Assembly: GCA_020160915.1 (NCBI GenBank)
Contig: JAIUPK010000004.1
Span: 62,001 to 126,000, forward strand
Source of the DNA: Actinomycetota bacterium
GTDB lineage: Bacteria > Actinomycetota > Actinomycetes > Actinomycetales > Microbacteriaceae
Direction of reading: 5' to 3'
DNA length: 64,000 nucleotides
A program made the translations under genes and the position numbers. This document shows, in pieces, positions 52,413-62,103 of the stretch. How positions within the stretch are numbered: the stretch's first letter is position 1; every line of letters starts with the position of its first letter. The notes below the pieces were generated by a model that made no database searches, was not told the DNA's origin, and saw nothing but the letters and a program-made list of their open reading frames with translations.

Positions 52413-52790
52413 ATGCCACTTTCCGAGCAAGAGCAGCGCCTCCTGGAAGAGATGGAGCGCAGCCTCTACCAGAACGACGCCGATTTCGTTGCGACGGTGA
52501 ATCCTCGTCGAGGTAAGCCCAACTACACGGTCTTGGCGATCGGTGTGCTGATCGCCGTTGTCGGCGTCGCCGCGTTGCTGGGCGGCGTGATCATCCAGCA
52601 GCCGATCGTCGGTGTTCTCGGCTTCGCTGTCATGTTCGTCGGTGTTCTTCTTGCCGTAGCCCCGCCCCGCCGGCGCGGCACCGTGGCGGATGCGCCCCCG
52701 GCATCGTCCAGCCGCAAGGGTGGATCGTCACGCTTCATGGACACACTCAACGAGCGCTGGGACCAGCGCCAAGACGGTGGCCGCGACTAG
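52413..52790 (+). CDS. DUF3040 membrane protein
   Basis: 125 residues, GGAAGGGAAGAG upstream. MPLSEQEQRLLEEMERSLY is the DUF3040 signature, followed by two membrane segments (residues 42-63 and 68-88) and a basic tail. Found beside mraZ in most actinobacteria. Function unknown. A terminator follows, so it is separate from the dcw operon. Confidence 0.86.
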   Translation: MPLSEQEQRLLEEMERSLYQNDADFVATVNPRRGKPNYTVLAIGVLIAVVGVAALLGGVIIQQPIVGVLGFAVMFVGVLLAVAPPRRRGTVADAPPASSSRKGGSSRFMDTLNERWDQRQDGGRD

Positions 52791-52809
52791 ACCTCCACCC
52801 GCTCCTTCA

Positions 52810-52837
52810 GGGCCAGCCTTCGGGCTGGCCCTTTTTT
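52810..52837 (+). terminator. intrinsic terminator after DUF3040
   Basis: GGGCCAGCC-TTCG-GGCTGGCCC then TTTTTT. A 9-bp GC stem, a stable tetraloop and six T residues: a textbook intrinsic terminator separating the DUF3040 gene from mraZ. Confidence 0.92.
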
Positions 52838-52956
52838 CATGCCCAATGTGGGCCCGAAAGATGGATTTTGGCTCCACTTCCCTCCACCGGGAACTTCCTT
52901 GAAATTGCGGGCCTCCATTGACGAGAAGTCGGCATGAAATGCCCGATGTCCTTGTT

Positions 52957-52986
52957 AAGTGGTGCAAAGTGGAGTAAAGTGGGGGA
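52957..52986 (+). promoter_or_regulatory. MraZ operator (three AAGTGG repeats)
   Basis: AAGTGGTGCA, AAGTGGAGTA and AAGTGGGGGA follow at exactly 10-bp spacing, 38 bp before mraZ. MraZ is known to bind direct repeats of this type upstream of its own gene. This is the likely autoregulatory site for the dcw operon. Confidence 0.82.
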
Positions 52987-53023
52987 TACCTGAATCCGGG
53001 CCGGAGCGTGAGGGGAGGCTGTC

Positions 53024-53455
53024 GTGTTCCTCGGCACCCATACGCCCAAGCTCGATGAGAAGGGCCGCGTCATCCTCCCGGCGAAGTTCCGCGAGGAACT
53101 GGCATCCGGCATGGTGGTCACTCGCGGCCAGGAGCGCTGCCTGTACGTCTTCAGCCAGCGCGAGTTCGAAGACATCACCCAGAAGATCCGTCAGGCCTCG
53201 ATCACCAGCAAGCAGAACCGCGACTTCATCCGCCTGTTCCTCTCCGGTGCGAGCCAGGAGATCCCGGACAAGCAGAACCGCATCACCCTGCCGACCAACC
53301 TGCGCAGCTATGCGGGCCTCGACCGCGACCTCACCGTGATCGGTGCGGGCAGTCGCGCCGAGATCTGGGACACCGAGGCATGGAACGCCTACTACGAGAG
53401 CGCTGAGGCCGACTTCGTGAACACCACGGAGGAGGTGATCCCGGGACTCTTCTGA
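53024..53455 (+). CDS. mraZ: transcriptional regulator MraZ
   Basis: 143 residues, GTG with GGGGAGG upstream. Two AbrB-like halves: [25 protein letters not shown] and [22 protein letters not shown]. It is a DNA-binding repressor and activator of the dcw cluster. Three operator repeats lie upstream. First gene of the cell-wall operon here. Confidence 0.95.
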   Translation: MFLGTHTPKLDEKGRVILPAKFREELASGMVVTRGQERCLYVFSQREFEDITQKIRQASITSKQNRDFIRLFLSGASQEIPDKQNRITLPTNLRSYAGLDRDLTVIGAGSRAEIWDTEAWNAYYESAEADFVNTTEEVIPGLF

Positions 53456-53553
53456 TCCCTGGCGCTGACTCCCAGCCGGCAGGCCCTGACTTTCTTCCCC
53501 GATGTCAGGTCGTACCGGATGGGGATCAGCTCCCGGGAACGGCCCGTATCGCC

Positions 53554-54507
53554 ATGGCAGACAACTCGATCCACACTCCGGTACTCCTCGAGCGCACCCT
53601 CGAGCTCATGGGCCCGGCCCTCGAGCACGAGGGCGCGATTCTCGTCGATGCAACCCTGGGCATGGCCGGTCACACCGAGGCATTCCTCGAGCGTTATCCC
53701 ACCCTGACCGTCGTCGGTATCGACCGTGACCCGGATGCGCTCGCCATCGCCCGCGAGCGCCTCGCGCCGTATGGTGCCCGGGTTCATCTCGCGCACGCGG
53801 TCTACGACGGCATCCTGTCAGTGCTCGCCGATCTGGGGATCGAGCGGGTCTCCGGTGTGCTCTTCGATCTCGGGGTGTCGTCGCTGCAGCTCGACCGGGT
53901 CGAGCGCGGATTCTCGTACTCCAAGGATGCTCCGCTCGACATGCGTATGGACTCCACCGGCGATCGCACCGCCGCAGCGATCCTCGCGACCTACAGCGAG
54001 TCGGAACTGCGCAGGATCTTCTACGAGTACGGCGACGAGAAGCTCGCGCCGCGCTTCGCCAGCCGTATCGTGCAGTCACGCGACGCCACTCCGTTGGTGT
54101 CGTCGGCGCAGTTGGTCGAGCTGATCGCGGCCGCGACCCCCGCCGCGGCACAGCGGGCGGGGCATCCGGCCAAGCGTGTCTTCCAGGCCCTGCGCATCGA
54201 GGTGAACCAGGAACTGTCGGTGCTCGAACGCGCCATTCCGGATGCGATCGACGCTCTCGAGGTCGGCGGACGCATCGTGGTGCTCGCCTATCAGTCGCTG
54301 GAGGACCGGATCGTCAAGCGCGTACTGCAGGCACGTTCGGCTTCGACGGCCCCCCGCGGCCTGCCCGTGGAGCTGCCGGAGCACCGGCCCGAGTTGAAGC
54401 TTCTGGTGCGCGGCGCCGAGCTGGCCGACGACGACGAGAAGGCAGCGAACCCCCGAGCGACTCCCGTGCGCCTCAGAGCCGCCGAGAGACTGAGGTACGT
54501 GGCATGA
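53554..54507 (+). CDS. rsmH: 16S rRNA (cytosine-1402-N4)-methyltransferase
   Basis: 317 residues. HTPVLLERTLELM opens it; the SAM site is VDATLGMAGHTEAFLERYP, then GVLFDLGVSSLQLDRVERGFSY, DMRMD, and the C-terminal HRPELKLLVRGAEL. It methylates N4 of C1402 in 16S rRNA. The last codons overlap ftsL (ATGA). The spacer to mraZ is 98 bp with no clear element. Confidence 0.95.
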   Translation: MADNSIHTPVLLERTLELMGPALEHEGAILVDATLGMAGHTEAFLERYPTLTVVGIDRDPDALAIARERLAPYGARVHLAHAVYDGILSVLADLGIERVSGVLFDLGVSSLQLDRVERGFSYSKDAPLDMRMDSTGDRTAAAILATYSESELRRIFYEYGDEKLAPRFASRIVQSRDATPLVSSAQLVELIAAATPAAAQRAGHPAKRVFQALRIEVNQELSVLERAIPDAIDALEVGGRIVVLAYQSLEDRIVKRVLQARSASTAPRGLPVELPEHRPELKLLVRGAELADDDEKAANPRATPVRLRAAERLRYVA

Positions 54508-55130
54508 GCAGCAACCTTGCCTACGCGCGTCCCACGGTGCGGCCGGCCCACCGTCCTGGGGAGGCGCCGGTCCGTTCGGTGCGGCCAGTGCCGCGGCGCA
54601 CCGAGGTCGCAGCCACGCGGGATCAGCGCCGGGCCCGACCCAAGGCGGCCTACGCAGTCATCACGGTTGCTAGCCTGTTCCTGATCTTCGCCGCGCAGTT
54701 GCTGTTGAGCATCGTCGTCTCGCAGGGCGCGTACCAGATCGAGAGTCTGCAGGACCAGCGCAAGGATCTCGTGCGCACGCAGGAGGCTCTCATGGAGAAC
54801 CTCGAACTCTATGGATCAAGCCAGAATCTTGCGGCCAATGCCGCGCATCTGGGTATGGTGCCGAGCGCCTACCCGCTCTTCCTGGATCTCGAAACAGGGG
54901 CGGTCTCGAGCGCGCCCGGCTCGGTCGACCGCGTCGGCTGCGGAGGCAGCTGCGATCTTGTCGCCAACTCGCTGCTCACCGGAGTTCCGCTGGTGGGAGC
55001 GACGCCTCCGGCCTCGACAGCGCCCACCACAGCGAGCACGTCCACCACCGCGACCGCCTCGACTGCTCCGGCACCCACTCCGGTCGTGCCGGCGACCGTG
55101 GACACCCTTCCCGCGCCGGTGACTCACTAG
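54504..55130 (+). CDS. ftsL: FtsL-like division protein
   Basis: 208 residues. A basic cytoplasmic N-terminus of about 48 residues, one membrane helix (AYAVITVASLFLIFAAQLLLSIVV), then a heptad coiled coil (GAYQIESLQDQRKDLVRTQEALMENL) and a Thr/Pro/Ser-rich tail. This fits FtsL in size of the core and position between rsmH and ftsI. The long tail is unusual in other phyla but common in actinobacteria. Confidence 0.78.
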   Translation: MSSNLAYARPTVRPAHRPGEAPVRSVRPVPRRTEVAATRDQRRARPKAAYAVITVASLFLIFAAQLLLSIVVSQGAYQIESLQDQRKDLVRTQEALMENLELYGSSQNLAANAAHLGMVPSAYPLFLDLETGAVSSAPGSVDRVGCGGSCDLVANSLLTGVPLVGATPPASTAPTTASTSTTATASTAPAPTPVVPATVDTLPAPVTH

Positions 55131-55137
55131 GCCGCCC

Positions 55138-56871
55138 ATGAGAACCAGGCGCAGCAGGGCTCGCATCTCCTTCGTGGTGGTGATCATCTTCGCGATCGTC
55201 GCGGCGTTCACCGTGCGGCTCGTGGACATCCAGCTCGTGCAGGCCAGCGAACTGAACGCTCAGTCCCTGTCCAAGCGGGCTCAGGAACAGGTGCTCTACG
55301 GCACCCGTGGGTCCATCCTCGACACCAACGGGGCAGTGCTCGCGGCCAGCGTCGAACGCTACGACATCGAGGTGTCGCCGCGCAGCGCGCTCGCCCGATC
55401 GGATGCCGCGACGTCGGTGCCCGAGGCGCTCGGCAAGATCGCAGCGCTCACCGGGCAGGATCCCGCAGCACTCATGGCGATCCTGACCGCAGATCCGCAG
55501 TCGGACTTCGCGTATCTCACGAAGGGCGTCAAGCTCGACGTCTTCGAGGCCATCCGTGCCCTGGACATCCCGTGGGTCTACTACGAACTGCGCCCCAGCC
55601 GTACCTACCCCAACGGTGCCGTGGCGGGAAACCTCGTGGGATTCATCGGTACCGACGGACCGCAGGCCGGAATCGAGATCGGCGAGGACAGCTGCCTGGC
55701 AAGCTCCGACGGGTCAGCGTCGTACGAGAAGGGCGAGGACGGAGTTCAGCTGCCCGGCAGTCTCGTCACCGAGGTTGCGCCCAAGGACGGCGGCACCATT
55801 CGGCTGACGATCGACCGCGACCTTCAGTTCTACGTGCAGCAGCGCCTCATGCAGGTCTACTCCGAGTTGGGCGCGGAGTGGGCTACCGCCGTGGTGATGC
55901 GGGTCAGCGACGGGCACTTGATGGCTGTCGCCGATGCGCCGTCGGTCGACCCCAACAACGTCGACGGCGTGCCGAACACCGCACTCGGCTCGCGTGCGTT
56001 CAGCTGGCCGTATGAGCCCGGGTCCACGATCAAGGCCGTCACGGCCGCATCTCTGCTCGACGCGGGCGTGGTCTCCCAGACCAGCGAGGTCGTAGCCCCC
56101 GGGCGGCTGTACCTGTCCAACGGCGACTACATCAAGGATGCCTGGTCGCACGACGACGTCCCGTACACGCTCGCGGGCGCCCTCGTTGACTCCTCGAACA
56201 CGGCTGTCTCGCTGTTCTCCGATCTGCTTCCGGCCGACAAGCGTCACGACTACCTCACCGCTTTCGGCTTCAACTCGGAGACCGAGGTGGGCTTCTACGG
56301 CGAATCCGAAGGCGTGGTTCACCCGGCCAACGAGTGGGACGAGGTCACCAACTACGCGGTGCAGTTCGGCCAGGGCATGAGTGCGACCTCGGTGCAGGTC
56401 GCCAGCGCCTACCAGACCCTAGCCAACGGGGGAGTCAGGATGCCCGTCACGCTGGTCGAGGGGTGCCAGTGGCCCGACGGCACCACAACCGACCTGCCTG
56501 CGACCGAAGGCACCCGCGTGGTGTCGGAGACGGCGGCCCGCCAGACGTCGGAGATGTTGGAGCAGGTCGTCACCAAGGGCTGGAAGTCGCCCGACCTGAC
56601 GATCCCCGGATACCGGGTCGCCGCCAAGAGCGGCACCGCGCAGGTTGCCGAGGACGGCATCTACGGTGACAAAGCCGTGATCTCCTACGCGGGGTTCGCT
56701 CCGGCGGACAACCCGCAGTACGTGGTTGTCGTGACGGCGGGCATCCCTAGTAGCATCTATTCCTCAGGGGCAATCGCGACGACGTTCCACGATGTGATGG
56801 CGCAGACGCTGACCCAGTTCCGTGTCACACCATCAACGGAACCGGCCCCGGACATCCCACTGACGTGGTGA
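55138..56871 (+). CDS. ftsI: septal peptidoglycan transpeptidase FtsI (PBP3)
   Basis: 577 residues. Membrane anchor at residues 10-28, pedestal domain, then the transpeptidase domain with SxxK in YEPGSTIKAVT, SxN in DSSNTAVS and the KSGTA triad. It cross-links septal peptidoglycan and pairs with FtsW. Starts 8 bp after ftsL. The active site is complete. Confidence 0.94.
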   Translation: MRTRRSRARISFVVVIIFAIVAAFTVRLVDIQLVQASELNAQSLSKRAQEQVLYGTRGSILDTNGAVLAASVERYDIEVSPRSALARSDAATSVPEALGKIAALTGQDPAALMAILTADPQSDFAYLTKGVKLDVFEAIRALDIPWVYYELRPSRTYPNGAVAGNLVGFIGTDGPQAGIEIGEDSCLASSDGSASYEKGEDGVQLPGSLVTEVAPKDGGTIRLTIDRDLQFYVQQRLMQVYSELGAEWATAVVMRVSDGHLMAVADAPSVDPNNVDGVPNTALGSRAFSWPYEPGSTIKAVTAASLLDAGVVSQTSEVVAPGRLYLSNGDYIKDAWSHDDVPYTLAGALVDSSNTAVSLFSDLLPADKRHDYLTAFGFNSETEVGFYGESEGVVHPANEWDEVTNYAVQFGQGMSATSVQVASAYQTLANGGVRMPVTLVEGCQWPDGTTTDLPATEGTRVVSETAARQTSEMLEQVVTKGWKSPDLTIPGYRVAAKSGTAQVAEDGIYGDKAVISYAGFAPADNPQYVVVVTAGIPSSIYSSGAIATTFHDVMAQTLTQFRVTPSTEPAPDIPLTW

Positions 56872-56897
56872 TGCACTAGTACAGAGCGGGAGATCGA

Positions 56898-58442
56898 GTG
56901 GGTTCCGGTGAAGGCTCGATTCTTCGCCCCCAGCATCCCTCTGCCCGTCATCTGTCGGCACTTGTCGACGAATTCGGCCTGGAGACCAGGGGATCGCTCG
57001 ACGACGTCGAGGTGACCGGCATCACCCTCAGTACCGACAATCTGCAGCCCGGCGACCTCTACGTCGGAGTACCCGGCGCGAATCGGCACGGAGCCACGTT
57101 CGCGGCCCAGGCGAAGGAGGGCGGTGCGGTCGCGCTTCTCACCGACGCGGCGGGGGCCGATCTTGCAGCAGACAGCGGTCTGCCCATGATCATCGTGGAG
57201 TCGCCCCGGGAGGCTCTGGGTGCCATCTCGGCGTGGGTCTACCGCACTGCCCAGGCGGCACCGCTGCTGTTCGGCGTCACGGGTACCAACGGCAAGACCA
57301 GCGTGTCCTACCTGCTCCATGGGATGCTCGCTCAGCTCGGGCTCGTGGCCGGGCTGTCGACGACCGCCGAGCGCAAGATCGGCGACCTCACCGTCGCGAG
57401 CAGCCTGACGACCCCGGAGGCCACCGAGGTGCACGGGCTCCTCGCCCGCATGCGGGAGAGCGAGGTGCGCGCCGTCGTTCTGGAGGTCAGCGCGCAGGCA
57501 CTCACCCGCAACCGGGTCGACGGGCTCGTGTTCGACGTGGTGGGCTTCCTCAACCTCAGTCACGATCACCTCGACGACTACGCCGACATGGAGACCTACT
57601 TCGCGGCCAAGCTTCCCCTGTTCGAACCGGATCGGGCTCGTCGCGGCGTGGTCTCCCTCGACACCGAGTGGGGTCAGCGCGTCGTGGACGCGTCCCGCAT
57701 CCCCCTCACGACGGTGTCATCGACTCCCGGGGTCGATGCGGCCTGGACCGTGACCATCCTCGAGGAGCGCGCCGAGTACACCGAGTTCGAGCTGACGCCA
57801 CCGGAGGGTCGATCGATCACCACTCGGGTTCCGGTGATCGGTCGCCACATGGCCGCCAACGCGGGACTGGCCATCGCCATGCTCGTCGAGGCCGGCTTCG
57901 AGCTCGAGGCGATCGCTCACGCGCTCGACCAGGACGGGGGCATCGAGGCGTTCATCCCCGGACGCATCGAGCGGGTCTCCGGCGCCTCGGGTCCCGCCGT
58001 CTACGTCGACTACGGCCACAGCCCGGATGCCTTCCTGACGACGATGGATGCGGTGCGACGATTCACCACCGGCCGGCTCATCATGGTGTTCGGTGCCGAC
58101 GGTGACCGCGACGCCTCGAAGCGACTCGACATGGGCCGAATCGGCTCGGAAGGATCTGACGTGCTCGTCATCACCGACTACAACCCTCGATTCGAGGATG
58201 CCGCCCAGATCAGGGCGGTCCTCCTGGAGGGCGCCGCGTCGGCCGTGAACCCCGCGGAGATCCACGAGGTTGCGTCGCAGGCTCAGGCGATCCGGGTGGC
58301 GATCGGCATGGCGCGCGAGGGCGACACCGTGCTGTGGGCTGGTCCCGGTCACGAGGACTCGATCGATGTTCAAGGCGAGAAGCTGCCGTTCTCGGCGCGA
58401 GACGAAGCGCGACGCGCCCTGCGTGAAGCGGGCTGGGCATGA
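56898..58442 (+). CDS. murE: UDP-MurNAc-tripeptide ligase MurE
   Basis: 514 residues, GTG. The ATP loop is GVTGTNGKTSVSYLL; EVSAQALTRNRVDG stands where EVSSHAL is usual; NLSHDHLDDYADMETYFAAK has the carbamylated-Lys site. The specificity loop reads ITDYNPRFEDAA, that is DYNPR rather than the DNPR of diaminopimelate enzymes. Microbacteriaceae have group B peptidoglycan with varied third residues, so the amino acid added is open. The stop overlaps murF (ATGA). Confidence 0.88.
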   Translation: MGSGEGSILRPQHPSARHLSALVDEFGLETRGSLDDVEVTGITLSTDNLQPGDLYVGVPGANRHGATFAAQAKEGGAVALLTDAAGADLAADSGLPMIIVESPREALGAISAWVYRTAQAAPLLFGVTGTNGKTSVSYLLHGMLAQLGLVAGLSTTAERKIGDLTVASSLTTPEATEVHGLLARMRESEVRAVVLEVSAQALTRNRVDGLVFDVVGFLNLSHDHLDDYADMETYFAAKLPLFEPDRARRGVVSLDTEWGQRVVDASRIPLTTVSSTPGVDAAWTVTILEERAEYTEFELTPPEGRSITTRVPVIGRHMAANAGLAIAMLVEAGFELEAIAHALDQDGGIEAFIPGRIERVSGASGPAVYVDYGHSPDAFLTTMDAVRRFTTGRLIMVFGADGDRDASKRLDMGRIGSEGSDVLVITDYNPRFEDAAQIRAVLLEGAASAVNPAEIHEVASQAQAIRVAIGMAREGDTVLWAGPGHEDSIDVQGEKLPFSARDEARRALREAGWA

Positions 58443-59839
58443 TCGAACTGAGTCCGACCGAGATCGCTCAGATCGTCGGAGGCCGCCTGGTTGCTGGCCC
58501 GGATGCCCCGACCACCGTGTCCGGCGAGGTACACACCGATTCCCGCAAGGTCGTACCCGGGTCGATCTTCTTCGCGCTGCCGGGGGATGTCACCGACGGT
58601 CACCTGTTCGTCGCGAACGCGGTCGAGAATGGCGCGGCCCTTCTCATCGTCGAGCGCGAGCTCGACACCCCCGCGGCCCAGATCGTCGTGTCCGACGGCT
58701 ATGACGCTCTCGCCTCGCTTGCCAGAGAGGTCGTCGCGCGGGTTCGCGCACGCGGCACCCTCAGCGTGGTGGCCGTGACGGGCTCGAACGGCAAGACGAC
58801 AACGAAGAACATGCTTCGGGCCGTGCTCGAGGGCGAGGGGCCGACGGTCGCACCCTGGGGCTCCTTCAACAACCACGTCGGAGCGCCCATCTCGATCCTC
58901 GCCGTCGACTACTCGACCCGCTATCTCGTCGTCGAGATGGGAGCCAGCGCGATCGGGGAGATCTCGCGCCTGATCTCGATCGTGACCCCTGATGTGGCAA
59001 TCGTGCTCAAAGTCGGACTTGCCCACGTCGGCGAGTTCGGCGGACCGGACGCCGTGGAGACGGCCAAGTCCGAGATGGTCACCGACCTTCCCGAGGGTGC
59101 CGTCGCCATCCTCAATGCCGACGACGATCGAGTGGTGCGCATGGCGGCGAAGACCCGGGCTCGGGTTGAGTGGTTCGGGCTCGACCACACGGCAGACGTG
59201 AGGGCCACGGATGTCGCGGCGACGGCATCCGGAACCGCCTTCACTCTCGAGGTTGATGGCGCGACCCGCCGTGTGCAGCTGCGGATCCTCGGCGAGCACC
59301 ACGTCATGAATGCCCTTGCGGCCATCGCGGCTACGCGCGCTCTCGGTGTTCCGATCGAGCGATCGGTGCCAGCACTGGAGAGCCTTGCGCGCGCCGAGCG
59401 GTGGCGCATGGAGGTGCTCACCAGAGACGACGGCGTTGTCGTGATCAACGACGCGTACAACGCGAGTCCCGATTCGATGGCAGCGGCCCTCAAGACGCTC
59501 GCCCAGATCACTGCCGGCGACCAGCGGTCGGTGGCGGTGCTCGGTGAGATGGCCGAACTCGGTGAGTATGCCGACGAGGAGCACGATCGCATCGGGCGCC
59601 TGGCGGTTCGGCTCAACGTGCAGAAGCTGATCGTGGTGGGGCACAATGCCCGCCACATCCACAACGCCGCAGGCCTCGAGGGGTCGTGGGACGGGGAGTC
59701 GGTGCTCGTGGCCACCGCTGATGAGGCTTACGATGTGCTGCGTGACGAGTTGCGCAGTGGGGACGTGGTGCTCGTGAAGTCGTCGGGATCTGCGGAACTG
59801 CGATTCCTCGGTGATCGCCTCGCGGGAGTCACCCCGTGA
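58439..59839 (+). CDS. murF: UDP-MurNAc-pentapeptide ligase MurF
   Basis: 466 residues, ATG overlapping murE. The ATP loop is [18 protein letters not shown]; then [15 protein letters not shown] and [15 protein letters not shown]. It adds D-Ala-D-Ala to the tripeptide, ending the cytoplasmic peptide stem. The next gene, mraY, overlaps its stop by four bases. Confidence 0.94.
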   Translation: MIELSPTEIAQIVGGRLVAGPDAPTTVSGEVHTDSRKVVPGSIFFALPGDVTDGHLFVANAVENGAALLIVERELDTPAAQIVVSDGYDALASLAREVVARVRARGTLSVVAVTGSNGKTTTKNMLRAVLEGEGPTVAPWGSFNNHVGAPISILAVDYSTRYLVVEMGASAIGEISRLISIVTPDVAIVLKVGLAHVGEFGGPDAVETAKSEMVTDLPEGAVAILNADDDRVVRMAAKTRARVEWFGLDHTADVRATDVAATASGTAFTLEVDGATRRVQLRILGEHHVMNALAAIAATRALGVPIERSVPALESLARAERWRMEVLTRDDGVVVINDAYNASPDSMAAALKTLAQITAGDQRSVAVLGEMAELGEYADEEHDRIGRLAVRLNVQKLIVVGHNARHIHNAAGLEGSWDGESVLVATADEAYDVLRDELRSGDVVLVKSSGSAELRFLGDRLAGVTP

Positions 59840-60948
59840 TCGCGCTGCTCATCGCCGGCGGGGTCTCGCTGGCGTTCACGCTGTTCCTGACACCGTTGTT
59901 CATCCGCCTCTTCACTCGCCTCAAGTGGGGCCAGTTCATCCGCGACGATGGTCCGCAGTCTCACCACACGAAGCGTGGCACTCCCACCATGGGTGGCATC
60001 ATCTTCATCATCGGTGCGACGACCGGCTACTTCGTCGGCCATGCCCTCGCCGGTGAGCCTCTCACACTGTCGGGCCTGCTGGTCATCTACCTCATGGTCG
60101 GCCTCGGCATCATCGGGTTCATCGACGACTTCCTCAAGACTCGCAAGCAGCGCAGCCTGGGGCTCGGGGGCTGGTCGAAGATCGCCGGGCAGGTCATCGT
60201 GGCCGGGGGGTTCGCAGCACTCGCCCTGAACTTCCCCGACGCGAACGGACTCACGCCGGCATCATCGATGATCTCGGCGGTGCGAGACATCCACTGGCTC
60301 AATCTCGCCGTCTTCGGCGTGGTCCTGGGCGGAATAGCCTTCGCCATCTGGGTGACGCTGATCATCGTGAGCGCCTCCAACGGCGTCAATGTCGCTGACG
60401 GGCTCGACGGTCTAGCAACCGGAGCCTCGATCTTCGCCATCTCGTCGTACATCTTCATCGGGTTCTGGCAGTTCAACCAGAACTGCACCAACCCCACGAT
60501 CGATCCCGACGTGCTCTACAAGTGCTACGAGATCCGCGACCCGCTCGACCTCGCGGTCATTGCGGCCGCCATCACCGGCGCGCTCATCGGGTTCCTGTGG
60601 TGGAACACCTCGCCCGCTCAGATCTTCATGGGCGACTCCGGTTCGCTCGGCCTCGGCGGCGCGCTGGCTGCGCTCGCCATCCTCAGCCGCACCGAGCTGC
60701 TCCTCGTGCTCATCGGCGGCCTGTTCCTCGTCGTGACCGGCTCGGTCATCCTGCAACGCACGTGGTTCAAGATCACCAAGTGGCGCTACGGGCAGGGCAG
60801 ACGCATCTTCCTGATGAGCCCACTCCACCACCACTTCGAGCTCAAGGGCTGGGCCGAGATCACCGTCGTCGTGCGGTTCTGGCTCATCTCGGCGCTGTTC
60901 GTCGCGGTCGGTGTCGGGTTCTTCTACCTCGAATGGATCAACCAGTAG
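59836..60948 (+). CDS. mraY: phospho-MurNAc-pentapeptide transferase MraY
   Basis: 370 residues, GTG, about ten membrane helices. Motifs: [43 protein letters not shown] and the catalytic [12 protein letters not shown]. It makes lipid I on the inner face of the membrane. The murD-position gene overlaps its end by 16 bases if ATG 60933 is used. Confidence 0.95.
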   Translation: MIALLIAGGVSLAFTLFLTPLFIRLFTRLKWGQFIRDDGPQSHHTKRGTPTMGGIIFIIGATTGYFVGHALAGEPLTLSGLLVIYLMVGLGIIGFIDDFLKTRKQRSLGLGGWSKIAGQVIVAGGFAALALNFPDANGLTPASSMISAVRDIHWLNLAVFGVVLGGIAFAIWVTLIIVSASNGVNVADGLDGLATGASIFAISSYIFIGFWQFNQNCTNPTIDPDVLYKCYEIRDPLDLAVIAAAITGALIGFLWWNTSPAQIFMGDSGSLGLGGALAALAILSRTELLLVLIGGLFLVVTGSVILQRTWFKITKWRYGQGRRIFLMSPLHHHFELKGWAEITVVVRFWLISALFVAVGVGFFYLEWINQ

Positions 60949-61970
60949 CCGTGCGGGATCTCGACGAACTGACCAGCTGGTACGCCGACTGGGGTTCTCT
61001 GCGAGTGGCCGTGCTCGGCCTCGGTGCCACCGGATTCGCCGCCGCCGATACGCTCACCGAGCTTCGTTGCGCGGTGCTGGTGATCGCCGCGGAGGCCGAC
61101 GAGGAGCGCATTGATCTCCTCTCCGTGATCGGTGCGCAATTCAGCCCGCAGCCCGATCGGGAGGTGATTCCGCCCGACCTGGTGTCCTTCGATCCGGAGC
61201 TCGTCGTTGTGTCGCCCGGGTACGCGCGGGATCACCCTCTCGTCGTCTGGGCGCGGGATCGCGGCATCCCGATCTGGGGTGACATCGAACTCGCATGGCG
61301 GCTGAGGGACAAGGTCGCACCGCCCGCCCACTGGAACCTTGTCGCAGGCTCGAGCGGCGTGGCGCCGACGAGCCTGCTCGCCGCCCATCTGCTGGTCGGT
61401 GGCGGACGACGGTACGTGGTGGCGGGTTCGGTGGGGATGCTCGCGCTCGACGCCGTGCGTGATCCCGTGGGGTTCGACGGCCTCATCGTGGCGCTGTCGC
61501 CCGCACAGCTGCAGTGGATGTCTCGCACCGGCCCTGGCGCGTTGCGCCCCGAGGTCAGCGTCTGCCTCTCCATCGACCTCGGTTCAGACGTGCCAGCAGA
61601 GACGTTCGGGCGGGTGTACGAGAACACTGCGATCGCCTGCGTCTACAACCAGGCCGACGAGGCGACGATGCACCTGGTCGAGGATGCCGAGGTGCAAGAA
61701 GGCTGCCGCGCCATCGGCTTCGGTCTCGGCGCTCCCGGGCGCAGCGATCTGGGCATGGTCGGCGACATCGTCGTCGATCGCGCCTTCCTCGATGAGCGTC
61801 ACAGCACGGCGCTCGAGCTCACCACGCACGGTGAGCTGGCCGAAGCCGACCTTGCCACCGCCGAACGGCTGCCCCAGGTACTGGCGGCGTGCGCCGTTGC
61901 GCGAGCACACGGCGTCTCGCCCGCCGAGGTGCGCACCGCTCTCGCGACATTCATGCCCGCGACGGGCTGA
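60933..61970 (+). CDS. degenerate MurD-like protein, probably catalytically dead
   Basis: 345 residues from ATG 60933; a GTG at 60951 is the alternative. It sits where murD belongs. Most of it aligns with actinobacterial Mur[18 protein letters not shown], then [13 protein letters not shown] and [13 protein letters not shown], and later [19 protein letters not shown] and [15 protein letters not shown]. The catalytic motifs are gone: [13 protein letters not shown] replaces the G-T-N-G-K-T-T ATP loop (about residues 135-147), GSVG replaces GNIG, ALSPAQL replaces ELSSYQL, and the DHLD region is missing. It ends at [10 protein letters not shown], exactly where the C-terminal ligase domain should begin. 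The frame has no stops and its codon use matches the neighbours, so it looks kept as a protein. Confidence 0.85.
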   Translation: MDQPVAVRDLDELTSWYADWGSLRVAVLGLGATGFAAADTLTELRCAVLVIAAEADEERIDLLSVIGAQFSPQPDREVIPPDLVSFDPELVVVSPGYARDHPLVVWARDRGIPIWGDIELAWRLRDKVAPPAHWNLVAGSSGVAPTSLLAAHLLVGGGRRYVVAGSVGMLALDAVRDPVGFDGLIVALSPAQLQWMSRTGPGALRPEVSVCLSIDLGSDVPAETFGRVYENTAIACVYNQADEATMHLVEDAEVQEGCRAIGFGLGAPGRSDLGMVGDIVVDRAFLDERHSTALELTTHGELAEADLATAERLPQVLAACAVARAHGVSPAEVRTALATFMPATG

Positions 61971-62103
61971 GCATTCGCGCATTCCCGCGACACGCGCCCG
62001 ACGTCTCCCACCCTCGACCCGTTTCGACCGAGACTTCAGGGGTACATCCCGCGCGCGGGACGGTTCAGCGTGCCGTCTCCTGACCAAGGGGAGAGGTGAA
62101 TCG

